A stretch of 44,191 nucleotides of DNA, taken from the NCBI GenBank assembly GCA_945870465.1, contig CAMBSS010000012.1:1-44191 (forward strand), given 5' to 3'. Below the pieces are notes generated by a model, which ran no database searches, was not told where the DNA came from, and saw only the letters and a program-made list of their open reading frames with translations. The stretch comes from Bordetella parapertussis. Lineage in GTDB: Bacteria > Pseudomonadota > Gammaproteobacteria > Burkholderiales > SG8-41. The position numbers were made by a program, and so were the translations under genes. Below are positions 1 through 10,332 of this stretch, in pieces; within the stretch, counting starts at the first letter, position 1, and every line of letters starts with the position of its first letter.

Positions 1-1209
1 TCGGTAGCAGGCGCGCCGGCCCCGGTGTTCCTGCTCGAACCGTGCGCGCGCAACACCGCACCCGCGATTGCGCTGGCCGCGTTGTATGCGACGACACGAT
101 GGGGGCCGGATGCCGTCATGCTGATACTGCCGGCCGATCACGTGGTCGATCCGCTGCCGGCGTTTCAGGCCGCGGTCGCGGATGCGCAAAAGCTCGCCTG
201 CGCAGGACGCATCGTCGTGTTCGGCATCCAGCCCACCGCCGCCGAAACGGCTTATGGTTATATCGAGTGCGGCACAGCGGTCGGTCAGCACGCGTTCGAG
301 GTCAAGCGGTTTGTCGAGAAACCGCAGCCGCAGCTGGCCGCGGAATTCGTAGCGTCGGGCCGGCATTTGTGGAATTCCGGCATGTTCTGCTTTGCCGCGC
401 GCACCATGCTCGACAATTTGCGCGAGCATGCGCCGGAGCTGTTCGCTGCTGCCGAGCACTGCTGGGCGGCAACGCAGGAGCGCGCGGGCGAAGCGGTGCG
501 CATCGACGAGAAAAGTTTTGCTGCGCTGCCGGCGATTTCAATCGACTATGCCGTGATGGAAAAAGCCGCCGGCATCGCAGTGGTGCGCGCGGGGTTTACC
601 TGGAGCGACGTCGGGTCGTGGAATGCGGTAAGCGAACTGACGCCTGCCGACGCGGAAGGTAACCGGACCGTCGGCGAAGCGATCATGGTCGACAGCAGCA
701 ATTGTTACGTGCAAAGCGCCGACCGCGTGGTGGCGGCGGTCGGCGTGCATGACTTGCTGATCGTCGATACGCCGGACGCTTTGTTGATTGCAGACCGTAA
801 CGAAGCGCAGAAGGTTCGCAAGGTTACCGAACGGTTGAAGCTCGACGGTCATCCTGCGCATAAGATACATCGCACCGTCACGCGGCCGTGGGGAACTTAT
901 ACGGTGCTTGAGCAAGGGGCTGGGTTCAAGATCAAGCGCATCGTGGTCAATCCGGGCGCTGCGTTGAGTTTGCAAATGCACCGGCGCCGCAGCGAACACT
1001 GGGTGGTGATCGCTGGTGCGGCGCAGGTGGTGAACGGCGAGCGGGATTTTACGGTACGACCCAACGAATCAACGTTCATCCCGGCCGGCAACCGTCACCG
1101 GCTGGTCAATCCGGGGCGCGAACCGCTGGTGATTATCGAAGTGCAGACCGGGGACTACGTCGAGGAAGACGACATCGTGCGCTTTGACGACGAATACGGC
1201 AGGAGTTAG
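1..1209 (+). CDS. manC: Mannose-1-phosphate guanylyltransferase / mannose-6-phosphate isomerase, 5'-truncated
   Basis: The frame is open from the first base, so the gene starts upstream; 402 residues are visible and roughly 70-80 N-terminal residues, including the first nucleotide-binding loop, are missing. The product makes GDP-mannose from mannose-1-phosphate and GTP in the cytoplasm for surface polysaccharides. The visible nucleotidyltransferase domain has RNTAPAIALAAL near the left edge, ILPADHVV, VKRFVEKP, WNSGMF and WSDVGSWNAV. The C-terminal third is the type II phosphomannose isomerase cupin, with RPWG, LSLQMHRRRSEHW and FIPAGNRHRL. It converges on rfbD across a heptamer-repeat array. 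The family is clear; whether the isomerase half is active cannot be judged. Confidence 0.93.
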   Translation, partial: SVAGAPAPVFLLEPCARNTAPAIALAALYATTRWGPDAVMLILPADHVVDPLPAFQAAVADAQKLACAGRIVVFGIQPTAAETAYGYIECGTAVGQHAFEVKRFVEKPQPQLAAEFVASGRHLWNSGMFCFAARTMLDNLREHAPELFAAAEHCWAATQERAGEAVRIDEKSFAALPAISIDYAVMEKAAGIAVVRAGFTWSDVGSWNAVSELTPADAEGNRTVGEAIMVDSSNCYVQSADRVVAAVGVHDLLIVDTPDALLIADRNEAQKVRKVTERLKLDGHPAHKIHRTVTRPWGTYTVLEQGAGFKIKRIVVNPGAALSLQMHRRRSEHWVVIAGAAQVVNGERDFTVRPNESTFIPAGNRHRLVNPGREPLVIIEVQTGDYVEEDDIVRFDDEYGRS

Positions 1210-1212
1210 GGG

Positions 1213-1372
1213 GCGGATAATGGGTAATGGGTAATGGGTAATGGGTCAAATTGATCCGGTAATGAGCAATGGGTGATGAGCAATGGGTAAATTCTCTGCC
1301 ACCCCTCATCCCTCATCCCTCACCCATTCCCCATTCCCCATCACCCCTCACCCCTCACCCCTCACCGCTTTT
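1213..1372. repeat. Heptamer repeat array A, hairpin-forming
   Basis: The gap between convergent manC and rfbD is filled by tandem variants of a 7-bp unit. The left arm reads TAATGGG, CAATGGG and TGATGAG types; the right arm carries the complementary strand (CCCATTC, CCCCTCA, CCCTCAT). The arms can fold into a long imperfect stem with the loop near 1290-1305. The right arm reaches the 3' end of rfbD. It probably acts as a transcript 3'-end structure for both genes, which is inference. Confidence 0.8.
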
Positions 1373-2228
1373 CATCGAGACACGTGGCAAGGCTCGAACG
1401 CCAGTCCGGCAGTTCGACCCCGAAAGTCTGTTTTAGCTTGTCGTGGCTCAGCACCGAATTCAGCGGCCGTGCCGCGGCAGAGGGGTAGGCGGATGTCGGG
1501 ATGGGCGCGAGGCGCGCTTTGGGCTTCGTCTCTGCATGCGCGAGTATCTCTGCCGCGAAGCCGTGCCACGAGGTGCTGCCTTGCGCGGTCAGGTTGTAGA
1601 CCCCGTTGAAAGCGTCTGCCTTGTCCTGCCGGCGCGCCAGTATCGCGGCGGTTGCCGTTGCAATATCGCGGCACCAGGTGGGCGCGCCGATCTGGTCATC
1701 AACGACCTTGAGTTCGTCGCGTTCGGCCGCGAGCCGCGAAATGGTGACCAGAAAGTTCTTGCCGCGCGCTGCGTAGACCCAACTGGTGCGCAGAATCAGA
1801 TATTGCGCGCCCGACGCCTGCACCGCGCACTCACCGGCAAGCTTGGTGCGGCCGTACACATTGAGTGGGTTCGGCGGGTCATTTTCATCATAAGGTCCGT
1901 GCTTGACGCCGTCGAACACGTAATCGGTCGAGTAATGTACCAGCAGCGCGTTAAGGCGCCGCGCTTCTGCCGCGAGGATGCCCGGCGCCGTGCCGTTGAT
2001 CGCCATGGCGAGCGCGGGTTCTGCTTCGGCGCGGTCCACCGCCGTATAGGCTGCGGCGTTCACTATGATGTCCGGCCGCAGCTTGCGTACCGTGGCCGCC
2101 ATCGCTGCCGGATCGGCAAGGTCGAGAGCATCGCGGTCGCAGGCCATCACTTCGCCGAGAGGCGCGAGCGCTGCTATCAGTTCGCCGCCGACCTGGCCGG
2201 TTTTGCCGGTAAGCAATATGCGGGTCAA
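1362..2228 (-). CDS. rfbD: dTDP-4-dehydrorhamnose reductase
   Basis: This cytoplasmic enzyme catalyses the last step of dTDP-L-rhamnose synthesis, NAD(P)H-dependent reduction of dTDP-4-dehydro-L-rhamnose. The 288-residue protein is a normal family length. It opens with a Rossmann motif (LLTGKTGQVGGEL) and carries YSTDYVFDG, the catalytic YxxxK in NVYGRTKLAGE, and LRTSWVYA. I chose a TTG start at 2228 because it overlaps the rfbC stop (TTGA) and puts the Rossmann motif at the N-terminus; an ATG 35 codons upstream would add an unrelated Arg-rich extension lying inside rfbC. It follows rfbC in one operon. The rfbA and rfbB partners are not in the window. Confidence 0.92.
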   Translation of the reverse strand: MTRILLTGKTGQVGGELIAALAPLGEVMACDRDALDLADPAAMAATVRKLRPDIIVNAAAYTAVDRAEAEPALAMAINGTAPGILAAEARRLNALLVHYSTDYVFDGVKHGPYDENDPPNPLNVYGRTKLAGECAVQASGAQYLILRTSWVYAARGKNFLVTISRLAAERDELKVVDDQIGAPTWCRDIATATAAILARRQDKADAFNGVYNLTAQGSTSWHGFAAEILAHAETKPKARLAPIPTSAYPSAAARPLNSVLSHDKLKQTFGVELPDWRSSLATCLDEKR

Positions 2229-2770
2229 GCAAAAACCTTTGCGTCCTCGAGCGGCTTGCCTTTCTGGTCCTTGAGCGAGAGGTCCGGCGGGCCGGCCAGT
2301 GGCCACGGTATGGCCAGCCGCGGATCGTTCCACTGGAGGCAGTGCTCGTGCTCGGGCGCGTAGTAGTCGGTGGTCTTATAGAGGATGTCCGCGTGCGCCG
2401 AGACGACCAGAAAGCCATGCGCAAAACCGGGCGGTACCCACAATGCCAGCCGGTTATCCGCCGACAGCCTGATACTGTCCCATTTGCCGAAGTTGGGCGA
2501 GCTGCGGCGGATATCGACGACGACGTCGAAAATCTCGCCCGCCAGCGCGCGTACCAGCTTACCCTGCGATTGCGGGTTCTGAAAGTGCAGGCCGCGCAGC
2601 ACGTTTTTCTTCGAGCGCGACTGGTTGTCCTGCACGAATCCCGCGCGCGCGCCGGTCGCCGCTTCAAATTCGCGCTGGTTGTGGCTTTCGAAGAAATATC
2701 CGCGCTCGTCGCCGAACATGCGCGGCTCGAGTATGAGCACCTCGGGCAATGCGGTGCGTGAAACTTTCAT
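2225..2770 (-). CDS. rfbC: dTDP-4-dehydrorhamnose 3,5-epimerase
   Basis: The RmlC cupin epimerises dTDP-4-dehydro-6-deoxy-D-glucose to the L-lyxo form, the step before RfbD. The 181-residue length is typical. Family signatures are present in order: an early FESHNQREF segment, then QDNQSRSKKNVLRGLHFQ with the catalytic-region His, then the WVPPGFAHGF cupin segment and KTTDYYAPEHE. It is the first gene of a two-gene operon and shares four bases with rfbD. The start lies 119 bases from the divergent waaC start, so both promoters must sit in that gap; I could not pick a convincing -35/-10 pair. Confidence 0.95.
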   Translation of the reverse strand: MKVSRTALPEVLILEPRMFGDERGYFFESHNQREFEAATGARAGFVQDNQSRSKKNVLRGLHFQNPQSQGKLVRALAGEIFDVVVDIRRSSPNFGKWDSIRLSADNRLALWVPPGFAHGFLVVSAHADILYKTTDYYAPEHEHCLQWNDPRLAIPWPLAGPPDLSLKDQKGKPLEDAKVFA

Positions 2771-2889
2771 CGCAAATAATTTTTACGTGTTACGGTGCCG
2801 GAATTCATGGATGGGCTTCGTGCGTATTCTATGCGTAAAGCCGCGCTGCGTGTAGGCTTACGGGTTTGCGCGCCGGCCCTCACGGTTCA

Positions 2890-3849
2890 ATGACAAAAAA
2901 AATCCTGCTGATCAAGACTTCGTCCCTGGGCGACGTCATACATGCGCTGCCCGCCGTCACCGATCTGAAGGCGGCGGGAGCGGCTGCGCGCATCGACTGG
3001 GTAGTGGAAGAGCCGCTGGTGGCGATTGCGCGCCTGCACCCCGGCGTTGACGACGCGATTCCGGTGGCGATCCGGCGCTGGCGCCGCGTTTGGTGGCGCG
3101 GCGCGATACGCGACGAGGTCAGGGCCTGCACGCGGCGCCTGCAGGCCGAGACCTATGATGCGGTGATCGACGCACAGGGGCTCTTAAAAAGCGCACTGAT
3201 CGCGCTGGCGACGCGCGGCACCCGTCATGGTCTGGATTTCCGCAGCTCGCGCGAACCGCTCGCGCTGTTTTATCAGCACACTTACCGCATATCGTGGGAT
3301 TTGCATGCGGTCGAAAGAACGCGGTTGCTGGCCGCGCGCGCGCTGGGTTACGCGGTGCCGCCGCTGTGCGATTACGGCATTCGCGCCGCGGCGCGCAATT
3401 TCGAATGGCTGGCGGCGCCCGGCCCGTATGCGGTGCTGCTGCACGCGTCGAGCGGCGACTACAAATTATGGGACGAAGAAAGCTGGATGACACTCGGCAG
3501 CGCCCTCAATGCGGCCGGCATGCAGTGCGTGCTGCCGTGGGGCAATGCGCGCGAACGGGAGCGCAGCGTGCGCATCGCCAATTGTTTGCGTGCCGCAGTG
3601 GTGCCGCCGGCGCTGAATCTGGATGAACTCGCGGGATTGCTGGCCGGCGGCAAGGCGGTGGTCGGCGTCGATACCGGCCTGACCCATCTGGCGGCGGCGC
3701 TGGGCGTGCCGACCGTGGGCATTTATTGCGCCACCGATCCTGCCGCCACCGGTATCTATGGGTGCGCGCGCGCAGCCAACATCGGCGGCATCGGCCGCGT
3801 ACCAAGCGCACTGCAAGTCATAGCGGCAGTCGAGGGACTCCTCGCATGA
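2890..3849 (+). CDS. waaC: Lipopolysaccharide heptosyltransferase I
   Basis: This GT9 glycosyltransferase adds the first L-glycero-D-manno-heptose to Kdo2-lipid A at the cytoplasmic face of the inner membrane. The 319-residue product starts MTKKILLIKTSSLGDVIHAL, the characteristic GT9 N-terminus. It also has IDAQGLLKSAL and the C-terminal donor-site motif VGVDTGLTHLAAALGVPTV. The ATG at 2890 is preferred over one 24 bases upstream because the conserved N-terminus begins there. Its stop overlaps the waaA start (ATGA), indicating a co-translated inner-core LPS operon. Confidence 0.93.
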   Translation: MTKKILLIKTSSLGDVIHALPAVTDLKAAGAAARIDWVVEEPLVAIARLHPGVDDAIPVAIRRWRRVWWRGAIRDEVRACTRRLQAETYDAVIDAQGLLKSALIALATRGTRHGLDFRSSREPLALFYQHTYRISWDLHAVERTRLLAARALGYAVPPLCDYGIRAAARNFEWLAAPGPYAVLLHASSGDYKLWDEESWMTLGSALNAAGMQCVLPWGNARERERSVRIANCLRAAVVPPALNLDELAGLLAGGKAVVGVDTGLTHLAAALGVPTVGIYCATDPAATGIYGCARAANIGGIGRVPSALQVIAAVEGLLA

Positions 3850-5108
3850 GCGTGTCGCGCTCTATCTATACGTCGTTGCTTTACGCAGTGCTGCCGCGCG
3901 CCTTGCTGCATCTGTGGTGGCGCGCGCGGCGGCAACCGGCCTATCTCGAGCACGTCGCCGAGCGCTTTGGGTGCTACGATTTGCGCGTGGAACAGCCGCT
4001 GATCTGGGTGCACGCGGTATCGGTAGGTGAAACGCGCGCGGCGGAACCGCTGATTCAGGCCTTGCAAAGTCAGTATCTGCAGCACCGCATATTGCTGACC
4101 CACATGACGCCCACCGGGCGCGAAACAGGCGCCACCCTGTTCGGCGAGAGTGTGCAGAGTTGCTACCTGCCGTATGATTTTCCGTTCGCGGTCGAACGCT
4201 TTCTCGAACATTTCAAACCGGCATGCGGAATACTGCTGGAAACCGAAATCTGGCCCAACCTGATACACGCTTGCCGCGCGCGCCGCCTGCCCATTTATCT
4301 GGTCAACGCGCGCCTGTCGGAAAAATCGCTGCGTCTTTATATGCGATTCCGTGCTCTGGCCGCCGCCTGCCTGAACGAGTTGTCCGGCATAGCTGCGCAA
4401 AGCCGCGCCGACGCTGAGCGGTTGCAAGCGCTGGGCGCCGCATCGGTCGCGGTGACCGGCAATCTCAAATTCGATATCACACCTGACGCCGCGCTGGTTG
4501 CCCAGGGCGAAGCATGGCGCGCGCAATGGGGCCGCGGGCGTCCGGTGCTGTTGTGCGCGAGCACGCGCGAAGGCGAAGAGACGTTGCTGCTGCAGGCGCT
4601 GCGCGAGATCGATATTCCCGGCCTGCTGACGCTGATCGTGCCGCGCCATCCACAGCGTTTTGATGAAGTAGCGGCACAGATCGAACGGGCGGGTATTCCT
4701 TACCAGCGGCGCAGCGCCAATGAGCCGATCGCGCCGCAGTCGCGCATCGTGCTGGGCGACAGCATGGGTGAAATGTTCGCGTACTACGCGGCGAGCGATG
4801 TCGCTATCATCGGCGGCAGCCTGCTGCCGTTCGGCGCGCAGAACCTGATCGAAGCCTGCGCGGCGGGCCGCCCCGTCATCGTCGGACCGCACGCCTACAA
4901 TTTTGCCGAAGCCGCGCAGCTCGCGATCGACGCCGGTGCCGCTATCCGGGTTGCTGATGCGGGGGCGGCAATTGCGGCAGCCCGCCGGCTGTTGCAGGAC
5001 CCCGCCCGCGTACTGCAAATGGGAGAGGCCGGTCTTGCATTCACGCGCGACCATCGCGGTGCTACCGCGCGGGTTATCGAAATGATTGAATTTGGTGATG
5101 AGGAATGA
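3846..5108 (+). CDS. waaA: Kdo transferase (3-deoxy-D-manno-octulosonic acid transferase)
   Basis: WaaA (KdtA) transfers Kdo from CMP-Kdo to lipid IVA and is anchored in the inner membrane. The 420-residue protein has a hydrophobic N-terminal anchor (about residues 6-22), then WVHAVSVGETRAAEPLI, ETEIWPNLI and VNARLSEKS. GNLKFD follows, then the C-terminal GSLLPFGAQNLIEACAAGRP with VGPHAYNF, all signatures of the family. The ATG overlaps the waaC stop. Downstream lies heptamer array B. The C-terminal residues just before the stop are encoded by repeat-like sequence (GGTGATGAGGAATGA), so the array abuts or slightly invades the gene end. Confidence 0.95.
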   Translation: MSVSRSIYTSLLYAVLPRALLHLWWRARRQPAYLEHVAERFGCYDLRVEQPLIWVHAVSVGETRAAEPLIQALQSQYLQHRILLTHMTPTGRETGATLFGESVQSCYLPYDFPFAVERFLEHFKPACGILLETEIWPNLIHACRARRLPIYLVNARLSEKSLRLYMRFRALAAACLNELSGIAAQSRADAERLQALGAASVAVTGNLKFDITPDAALVAQGEAWRAQWGRGRPVLLCASTREGEETLLLQALREIDIPGLLTLIVPRHPQRFDEVAAQIERAGIPYQRRSANEPIAPQSRIVLGDSMGEMFAYYAASDVAIIGGSLLPFGAQNLIEACAAGRPVIVGPHAYNFAEAAQLAIDAGAAIRVADAGAAIAAARRLLQDPARVLQMGEAGLAFTRDHRGATARVIEMIEFGDEE

Positions 5109-5204
5109 GCAAGGGGCGATGGGTAATGGGCAATGGGCAATGGGCAATGGGTAAGGGGTAATGTGCATTGGGTAAGTTCACTCTTGACTCATCACCCATT
5201 ACCG
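5092..5204. repeat. Heptamer repeat array B
   Basis: Tandem GGGTAAT/GGGCAAT/GATGAGG units follow the waaA stop, and a shorter complementary arm (CTCATCACCCATTACC) lies near 5188-5204. The array separates convergent waaA and the 5-formyl-THF cyclo-ligase gene and can form a large imperfect hairpin. The unit is the same as in arrays A, C and D. Confidence 0.78.
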
Positions 5205-5243
5205 ATCCCATCGGCGGTCACGCATCGCGGTTAAGATCGCCTC

Positions 5244-5843
5244 TCAATTACCCGCTCGATAATTCGCGATTTCCGTGATTACGACGTCGACGGGCTGATC
5301 GTTGGGGTCGAGCGGAACGTGCTCGCATAACTGCAGCGCATATGCTCCGGCGACCAGCGGCGGGCGGTTGGCGAAGCGCGCGATCAGGCGGTCGTAAAAA
5401 CCACCGCCGTAACCGAGTCTTTCGCAGCGCGGCGTAAATGCAACCCCCGGCAGCAACACGAAGTCGATGCGGTCAATATCCGCTGGCGGACAGCTTGCGC
5501 GCGGCTCTCGTATGCCCCACACGCCGCTTTGCAGGTCGCTGCCGATATTTTCCACGCGGTGCAATTCGAGCTGGCGCGTGTCGGGATCGACGCGCGGCAG
5601 GCACAGTTGTTTGCCGTTCGCCAGCGTGTTCTCCACCAGAACGGCGGTTTCGAACTCGCTGCCGAAACTCATGTAGGCAAGCACGCAGCGCGCGTTGCGG
5701 TAGGCGTCGAGGGCGAGCAATTGCGGCGTGATGCGGGCGCTCAATTCGCGCCGCGCGGCTGGCGTCAGCGCATCGCGTGCAGCGAGGATTTGTTTGCGCA
5801 GCGCCGCCTTGGGATTGCCGGCGGCGCCTACTTTTCCAGCCAC
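5244..5843 (-). CDS. 5-formyltetrahydrofolate cyclo-ligase family protein
   Basis: This 199-residue protein belongs to the YgfA/MTHFS family, which converts 5-formyl-THF to 5,10-methenyl-THF using ATP. An N-terminal KAALRKQILAARDAL helix is followed by a phosphate-binding region, VLLPGVAFTPRCERLGYGGG and GGGFYDRLIAR, the most diagnostic segments. The ATG lies inside the last codons of tolC (16-base overlap), so the two are probably translationally coupled. It is the last gene of the pcm-rhodanese-tolC operon. The pairing with tolC looks positional and no functional link is evident. Confidence 0.9.
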   Translation of the reverse strand: MAGKVGAAGNPKAALRKQILAARDALTPAARRELSARITPQLLALDAYRNARCVLAYMSFGSEFETAVLVENTLANGKQLCLPRVDPDTRQLELHRVENIGSDLQSGVWGIREPRASCPPADIDRIDFVLLPGVAFTPRCERLGYGGGFYDRLIARFANRPPLVAGAYALQLCEHVPLDPNDQPVDVVITEIANYRAGN

Positions 5844-7165
5844 TGGTTGACGTAAGCGAGATCGTCGTCGCTCAGGGAGCCGGCGGCGGCCTTGAGCTTC
5901 AGCACGTTGATTGCATAGGCGTAGATCGCCTGCGCATAGTCGCGCCGCGTGCTGATCAACTGCTGGGTGGCATTCAACACATCGACCTGGGTTCTGACGC
6001 CCACTTCCTGTCCCAGTTTGCTTGAATCGACCGAGCTTTGTGAAGAAATGAGTGCGGCTTCCAGCGCCTTGATCTGCGCTACACCATTGGCCACGCCCAG
6101 AAATGCCGTGCGGGAATTAAGCGCGACCGTACGCTTGGCGTTTTCGAGGTCTTGCCGCGCCTTCTCCTGGTTGGCGAGCGCTTCGCGTACCTTGGAATTG
6201 ACGAGGCCGCCCTGGTAGAGCGGCACCGCGAGCTGCAGCCCGATAAACTTCGTGTTGCTGTCAAACCCCGCGCCGCCCTGCACGCCGGCGCCCTGGCTGG
6301 AATCGACATAGCTCGCCACTGCGTCAAGAGTCGGCAGGTGCCCGCCGCGGCTCTTGGTGACTTCCTGCGCGGCAATGTCGACGTTGGCCTGCGAGATTCT
6401 TACCGGCAGGCTGGACAGCGTGGACTGGTCCACCCAGGAGTCCATATTGTTCGGATTGGGCAAAGCGGGAACGAAGCGCGTGTTGATTTTTGCCAGGCCA
6501 GGCGGCACCCGGCTGATGATCAGCCGCATCGCCTGCTTCCTGATTTCGAGGTCGTTTTGCGCGGCGATTTCCTGCGAAGCCGCCAGGTCGTGCCGCGCCT
6601 GCGCATCATTGGCGTCGGTGATGGTCGCGGTGCCGACTTCGAAATTGCGCTTCGCCTGCGCCAGTTGCTCGGCAAACGCGGTCTTCTGCGCGGTGGCGAG
6701 TGTCACGTTGTTTTCGGCCAGCAGGACGTCGAAGTACGCCTGGGCGACGCGCAGGATCAAATCCTGATTCGCCTGCAGCAGCACGGCTTCGGCCTGTGTA
6801 ACGAGGTTCTTGCTCTGCTCGTAGGTGATCCAGTTCTGCATGCGGAACAGCGGCTGCGTCGCCGTGACGTTGAAGCCGTTGGAATTGTAGCGGCTGGCGG
6901 CCGTGCCGGGCACGGCGCCGCGGAACTGCAGATCACGGTCGTTGTACTGGGTGTTGCCAGCGAAGGTCACTGCCGGCAGCAGGCCCGAGCGGCCCTGCGG
7001 CATTTTTTCCTGGCTTGCCTGGTAGGCCGCGCGCGCCGCGGCGTATACCGTGTCCGCGCCCTGCGCTTCACGATAGATCGACAGCAGGTCAGCTGCTGCC
7101 GCAGGTTGCGTCGCGGCGCACAACGCGATTCCCAGCAACAGAAAAAACTGTTTGCCCGCTGGCAT
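5828..7165 (-). CDS. tolC: TolC-family outer membrane efflux protein
   Basis: The product is a 445-residue outer membrane factor forming the trans-periplasmic channel of tripartite efflux pumps or type I secretion systems. The N-terminus is a signal peptide: Lys at residue 5, then a hydrophobic stretch and AAAAD near residues 23-27. Two repeated halves contain the expected elements: ITYEQSKNLVTQAEAVLLQANQ and a long helical region in each half, with LAVPLYQGGLVNSKVREA in the second. I chose the ATG at 7165 because it directly precedes the signal peptide, five bases after the rhodanese stop; longer readings run through unrelated out-of-frame sequence. No inner-membrane pump or adaptor gene is adjacent. 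Confidence 0.9.
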   Translation of the reverse strand: MPAGKQFFLLLGIALCAATQPAAAADLLSIYREAQGADTVYAAARAAYQASQEKMPQGRSGLLPAVTFAGNTQYNDRDLQFRGAVPGTAASRYNSNGFNVTATQPLFRMQNWITYEQSKNLVTQAEAVLLQANQDLILRVAQAYFDVLLAENNVTLATAQKTAFAEQLAQAKRNFEVGTATITDANDAQARHDLAASQEIAAQNDLEIRKQAMRLIISRVPPGLAKINTRFVPALPNPNNMDSWVDQSTLSSLPVRISQANVDIAAQEVTKSRGGHLPTLDAVASYVDSSQGAGVQGGAGFDSNTKFIGLQLAVPLYQGGLVNSKVREALANQEKARQDLENAKRTVALNSRTAFLGVANGVAQIKALEAALISSQSSVDSSKLGQEVGVRTQVDVLNATQQLISTRRDYAQAIYAYAINVLKLKAAAGSLSDDDLAYVNQWLEK

Positions 7166-7170
7166 AAACT

Positions 7171-7497
7171 TCAGTAGCGCGACATTGCCGGCTCGACCTG
7201 GTCCGCCCAGGCCGCGATGCCGCCGCTCAAGTTGTAAACGCGGCTGACGCCGGCGCGCTTCAGGTAATTCGCGACCTGCAGGCTGCGCATGCCGTGATGG
7301 CACATCACCACGATGTCGCGGTCCTGCGGCAGTTCGCCTACGCGCGCGGGGATTTCCTGCATCGGCAGCAATTGCGCCCCTGCGATGTGGCAAACGTTGT
7401 GCTCCCACGGCTCGCGCACGTCGAGCACCAGCGGCGCCGCGCGGGATTTGTCGTCCAGCCATGCGCGCAATGCAGTTGCCGGCAGTTGCTCGATCAA
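7171..7497 (-). CDS. Rhodanese-like sulfurtransferase, single domain
   Basis: The 108-residue protein is a single rhodanese domain of GlpE size. It has VLDVREPWEHNVCHIAGA, then the active-site loop CHHGMR with the catalytic Cys, and a C-terminal VYNLSGGIAAWADQV. Family members carry persulfide sulfur from donors such as thiosulfate; the physiological acceptor is unknown. The start is taken as a TTG that overlaps the pcm stop (TTGA), since no ATG or GTG in this frame lies close enough. A second TTGA junction occurs at rfbC/rfbD. It lies between pcm and tolC, all co-directional and nearly gapless. Confidence 0.85.
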   Translation of the reverse strand: MIEQLPATALRAWLDDKSRAAPLVLDVREPWEHNVCHIAGAQLLPMQEIPARVGELPQDRDIVVMCHHGMRSLQVANYLKRAGVSRVYNLSGGIAAWADQVEPAMSRY

Positions 7498-8171
7498 AAT
7501 ACAAATCTTTCCGGTTGCGGCGCATTGTTCAGCGCCGCGATGCAGGTCTCGAACAACGAGACCGAATCGTACGCGCCGCCGCCCGCGCACGTCGTCAGGC
7601 GTGCCTGCATCGCGGGCGCTTCGCCGACAATTGCGAGGAGGCGCCCGCCCGGCTTGAGGCTCTGCTGGAATTCGCCGGCCAGCACCGGCACCGAGCCCGT
7701 CAGCACGATGACGTCGTAGGGCGCGTGTTTGCTCCAGCCGCGCGCCGCATCGCCGACTTCCAGCGTGACGTTGGCGATGCCGTGCGCGCTGAGCCTGGTC
7801 GCAGCGACAGCACTGTAAGCCGGATTGATCTCGACGCTGGTGACATGCGCGCCGCGTTTGGCCAGGAGTGCCGTCATGTAGCCGCTGCCGGTGCCGACTT
7901 CGAGTATGCGGTCGGTGGGTTTGACCGCGAGTTCCTGCAGCATGCGCGCTTCGAGTTTGGGGGCCAGCATTCTTTCGCCCGTCGGCGCGTTGTCGGCAAG
8001 TGGAATTTCCATGTCGACGAAGGCGAGGCTGCGGTATTGCGGGGCCACGAAGTCTTCGCGGCGCACCGCGAACAGCAAATCGAGCACCTGCTGATCGAGC
8101 ACTTCCCAGGTGCGGATCTGCTGTTCCACCATGTTGAAGCGCGCGCGTTCGATGTCGATCTGGGCATTCAT
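7494..8171 (-). CDS. pcm: Protein-L-isoaspartate O-methyltransferase family protein
   Basis: The 225-residue cytoplasmic protein resembles PCMT enzymes, which methylate isoaspartyl residues with S-adenosylmethionine in protein repair. It has the SAM-binding motif I (LEVGTGSGYMTALLA), then VTSVEINP and a C-terminal LKPGGRLLAIVG. The N-terminal VEQQIRTWEVLDQQVLDLL and ERMLAPKLEARMLQEL are typical of the short proteobacterial subgroup encoded next to tolC. The start at 8171 gives MNAQIDIERARFNM; upstream readings would run into the thiC leader. It is the first gene of the minus-strand operon and is divergent from the thiC riboswitch. Confidence 0.88.
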   Translation of the reverse strand: MNAQIDIERARFNMVEQQIRTWEVLDQQVLDLLFAVRREDFVAPQYRSLAFVDMEIPLADNAPTGERMLAPKLEARMLQELAVKPTDRILEVGTGSGYMTALLAKRGAHVTSVEINPAYSAVAATRLSAHGIANVTLEVGDAARGWSKHAPYDVIVLTGSVPVLAGEFQQSLKPGGRLLAIVGEAPAMQARLTTCAGGGAYDSVSLFETCIAALNNAPQPERFVF

Positions 8172-8245
8172 GAGGGCAGTTGAAACCGGCAATGAAATTT
8201 GGGTACGGGAACTTGCAATTATCGCATAATTCAAGTAGCTTGACC

Positions 8246-8350
8246 TCCACACGTTAGGGGTCCTGGCAGGCTGGTATTGAGTCGTTTGCCGGGTGAGAAA
8301 GACCCTTCGAACCTGATGCGGATAATGCCGCCGCAGGGAAGCGTGGCGCC
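8246..8350 (+). promoter_or_regulatory. TPP riboswitch (THI element) upstream of thiC
   Basis: The leader contains the conserved THI-box core: AGGGGTCC near 8256, then GGTGAGAAAGACCC, CTTCGAACCTGAT and GGATAATGCCG, ending GCAGGGAAGCGTGG. The outer helix can form between CCACACG at the left and CGTGG at the right. Thiamine pyrophosphate binding to this RNA normally lowers expression of thiamine genes. Here it precedes thiC by about 60 bases, a spacing that suits control at the ribosome-binding site or by early termination. Which of the two applies was not determined. Confidence 0.93.
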
Positions 8351-8397
8351 AATTCCCATGTTTCCCCGCGCCGCGCTTGCCTGTGTTCACACAGTGA

Positions 8398-10278
<1,881 letters not shown>

Positions 10279-10295
10279 CGATATTCGGCATTTGC

Positions 10296-10325
10296 AAAAC
10301 GGCCGCTGAAGCGGCCGTTTTATTT
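10296..10325 (+). terminator. Intrinsic terminator after thiC
   Basis: A perfect stem of AAAACGGCCGC with its complement around a TGAA loop is followed by TTTTATTTT, 18 bases after the thiC stop. The A-run before the stem and the T-run after it make it usable from both directions, so it may also serve the converging hvfC-like gene. Confidence 0.9.
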
Positions 10326-10332
10326 TGCACGC

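Noticed and set aside
3756..5168. Long open frame (470 codons) antisense to waaA
   Set aside because: Its sequence is low-complexity shadow coding with no recognisable domain; waaA on the other strand has full family motifs. High GC makes such long antisense frames common here.
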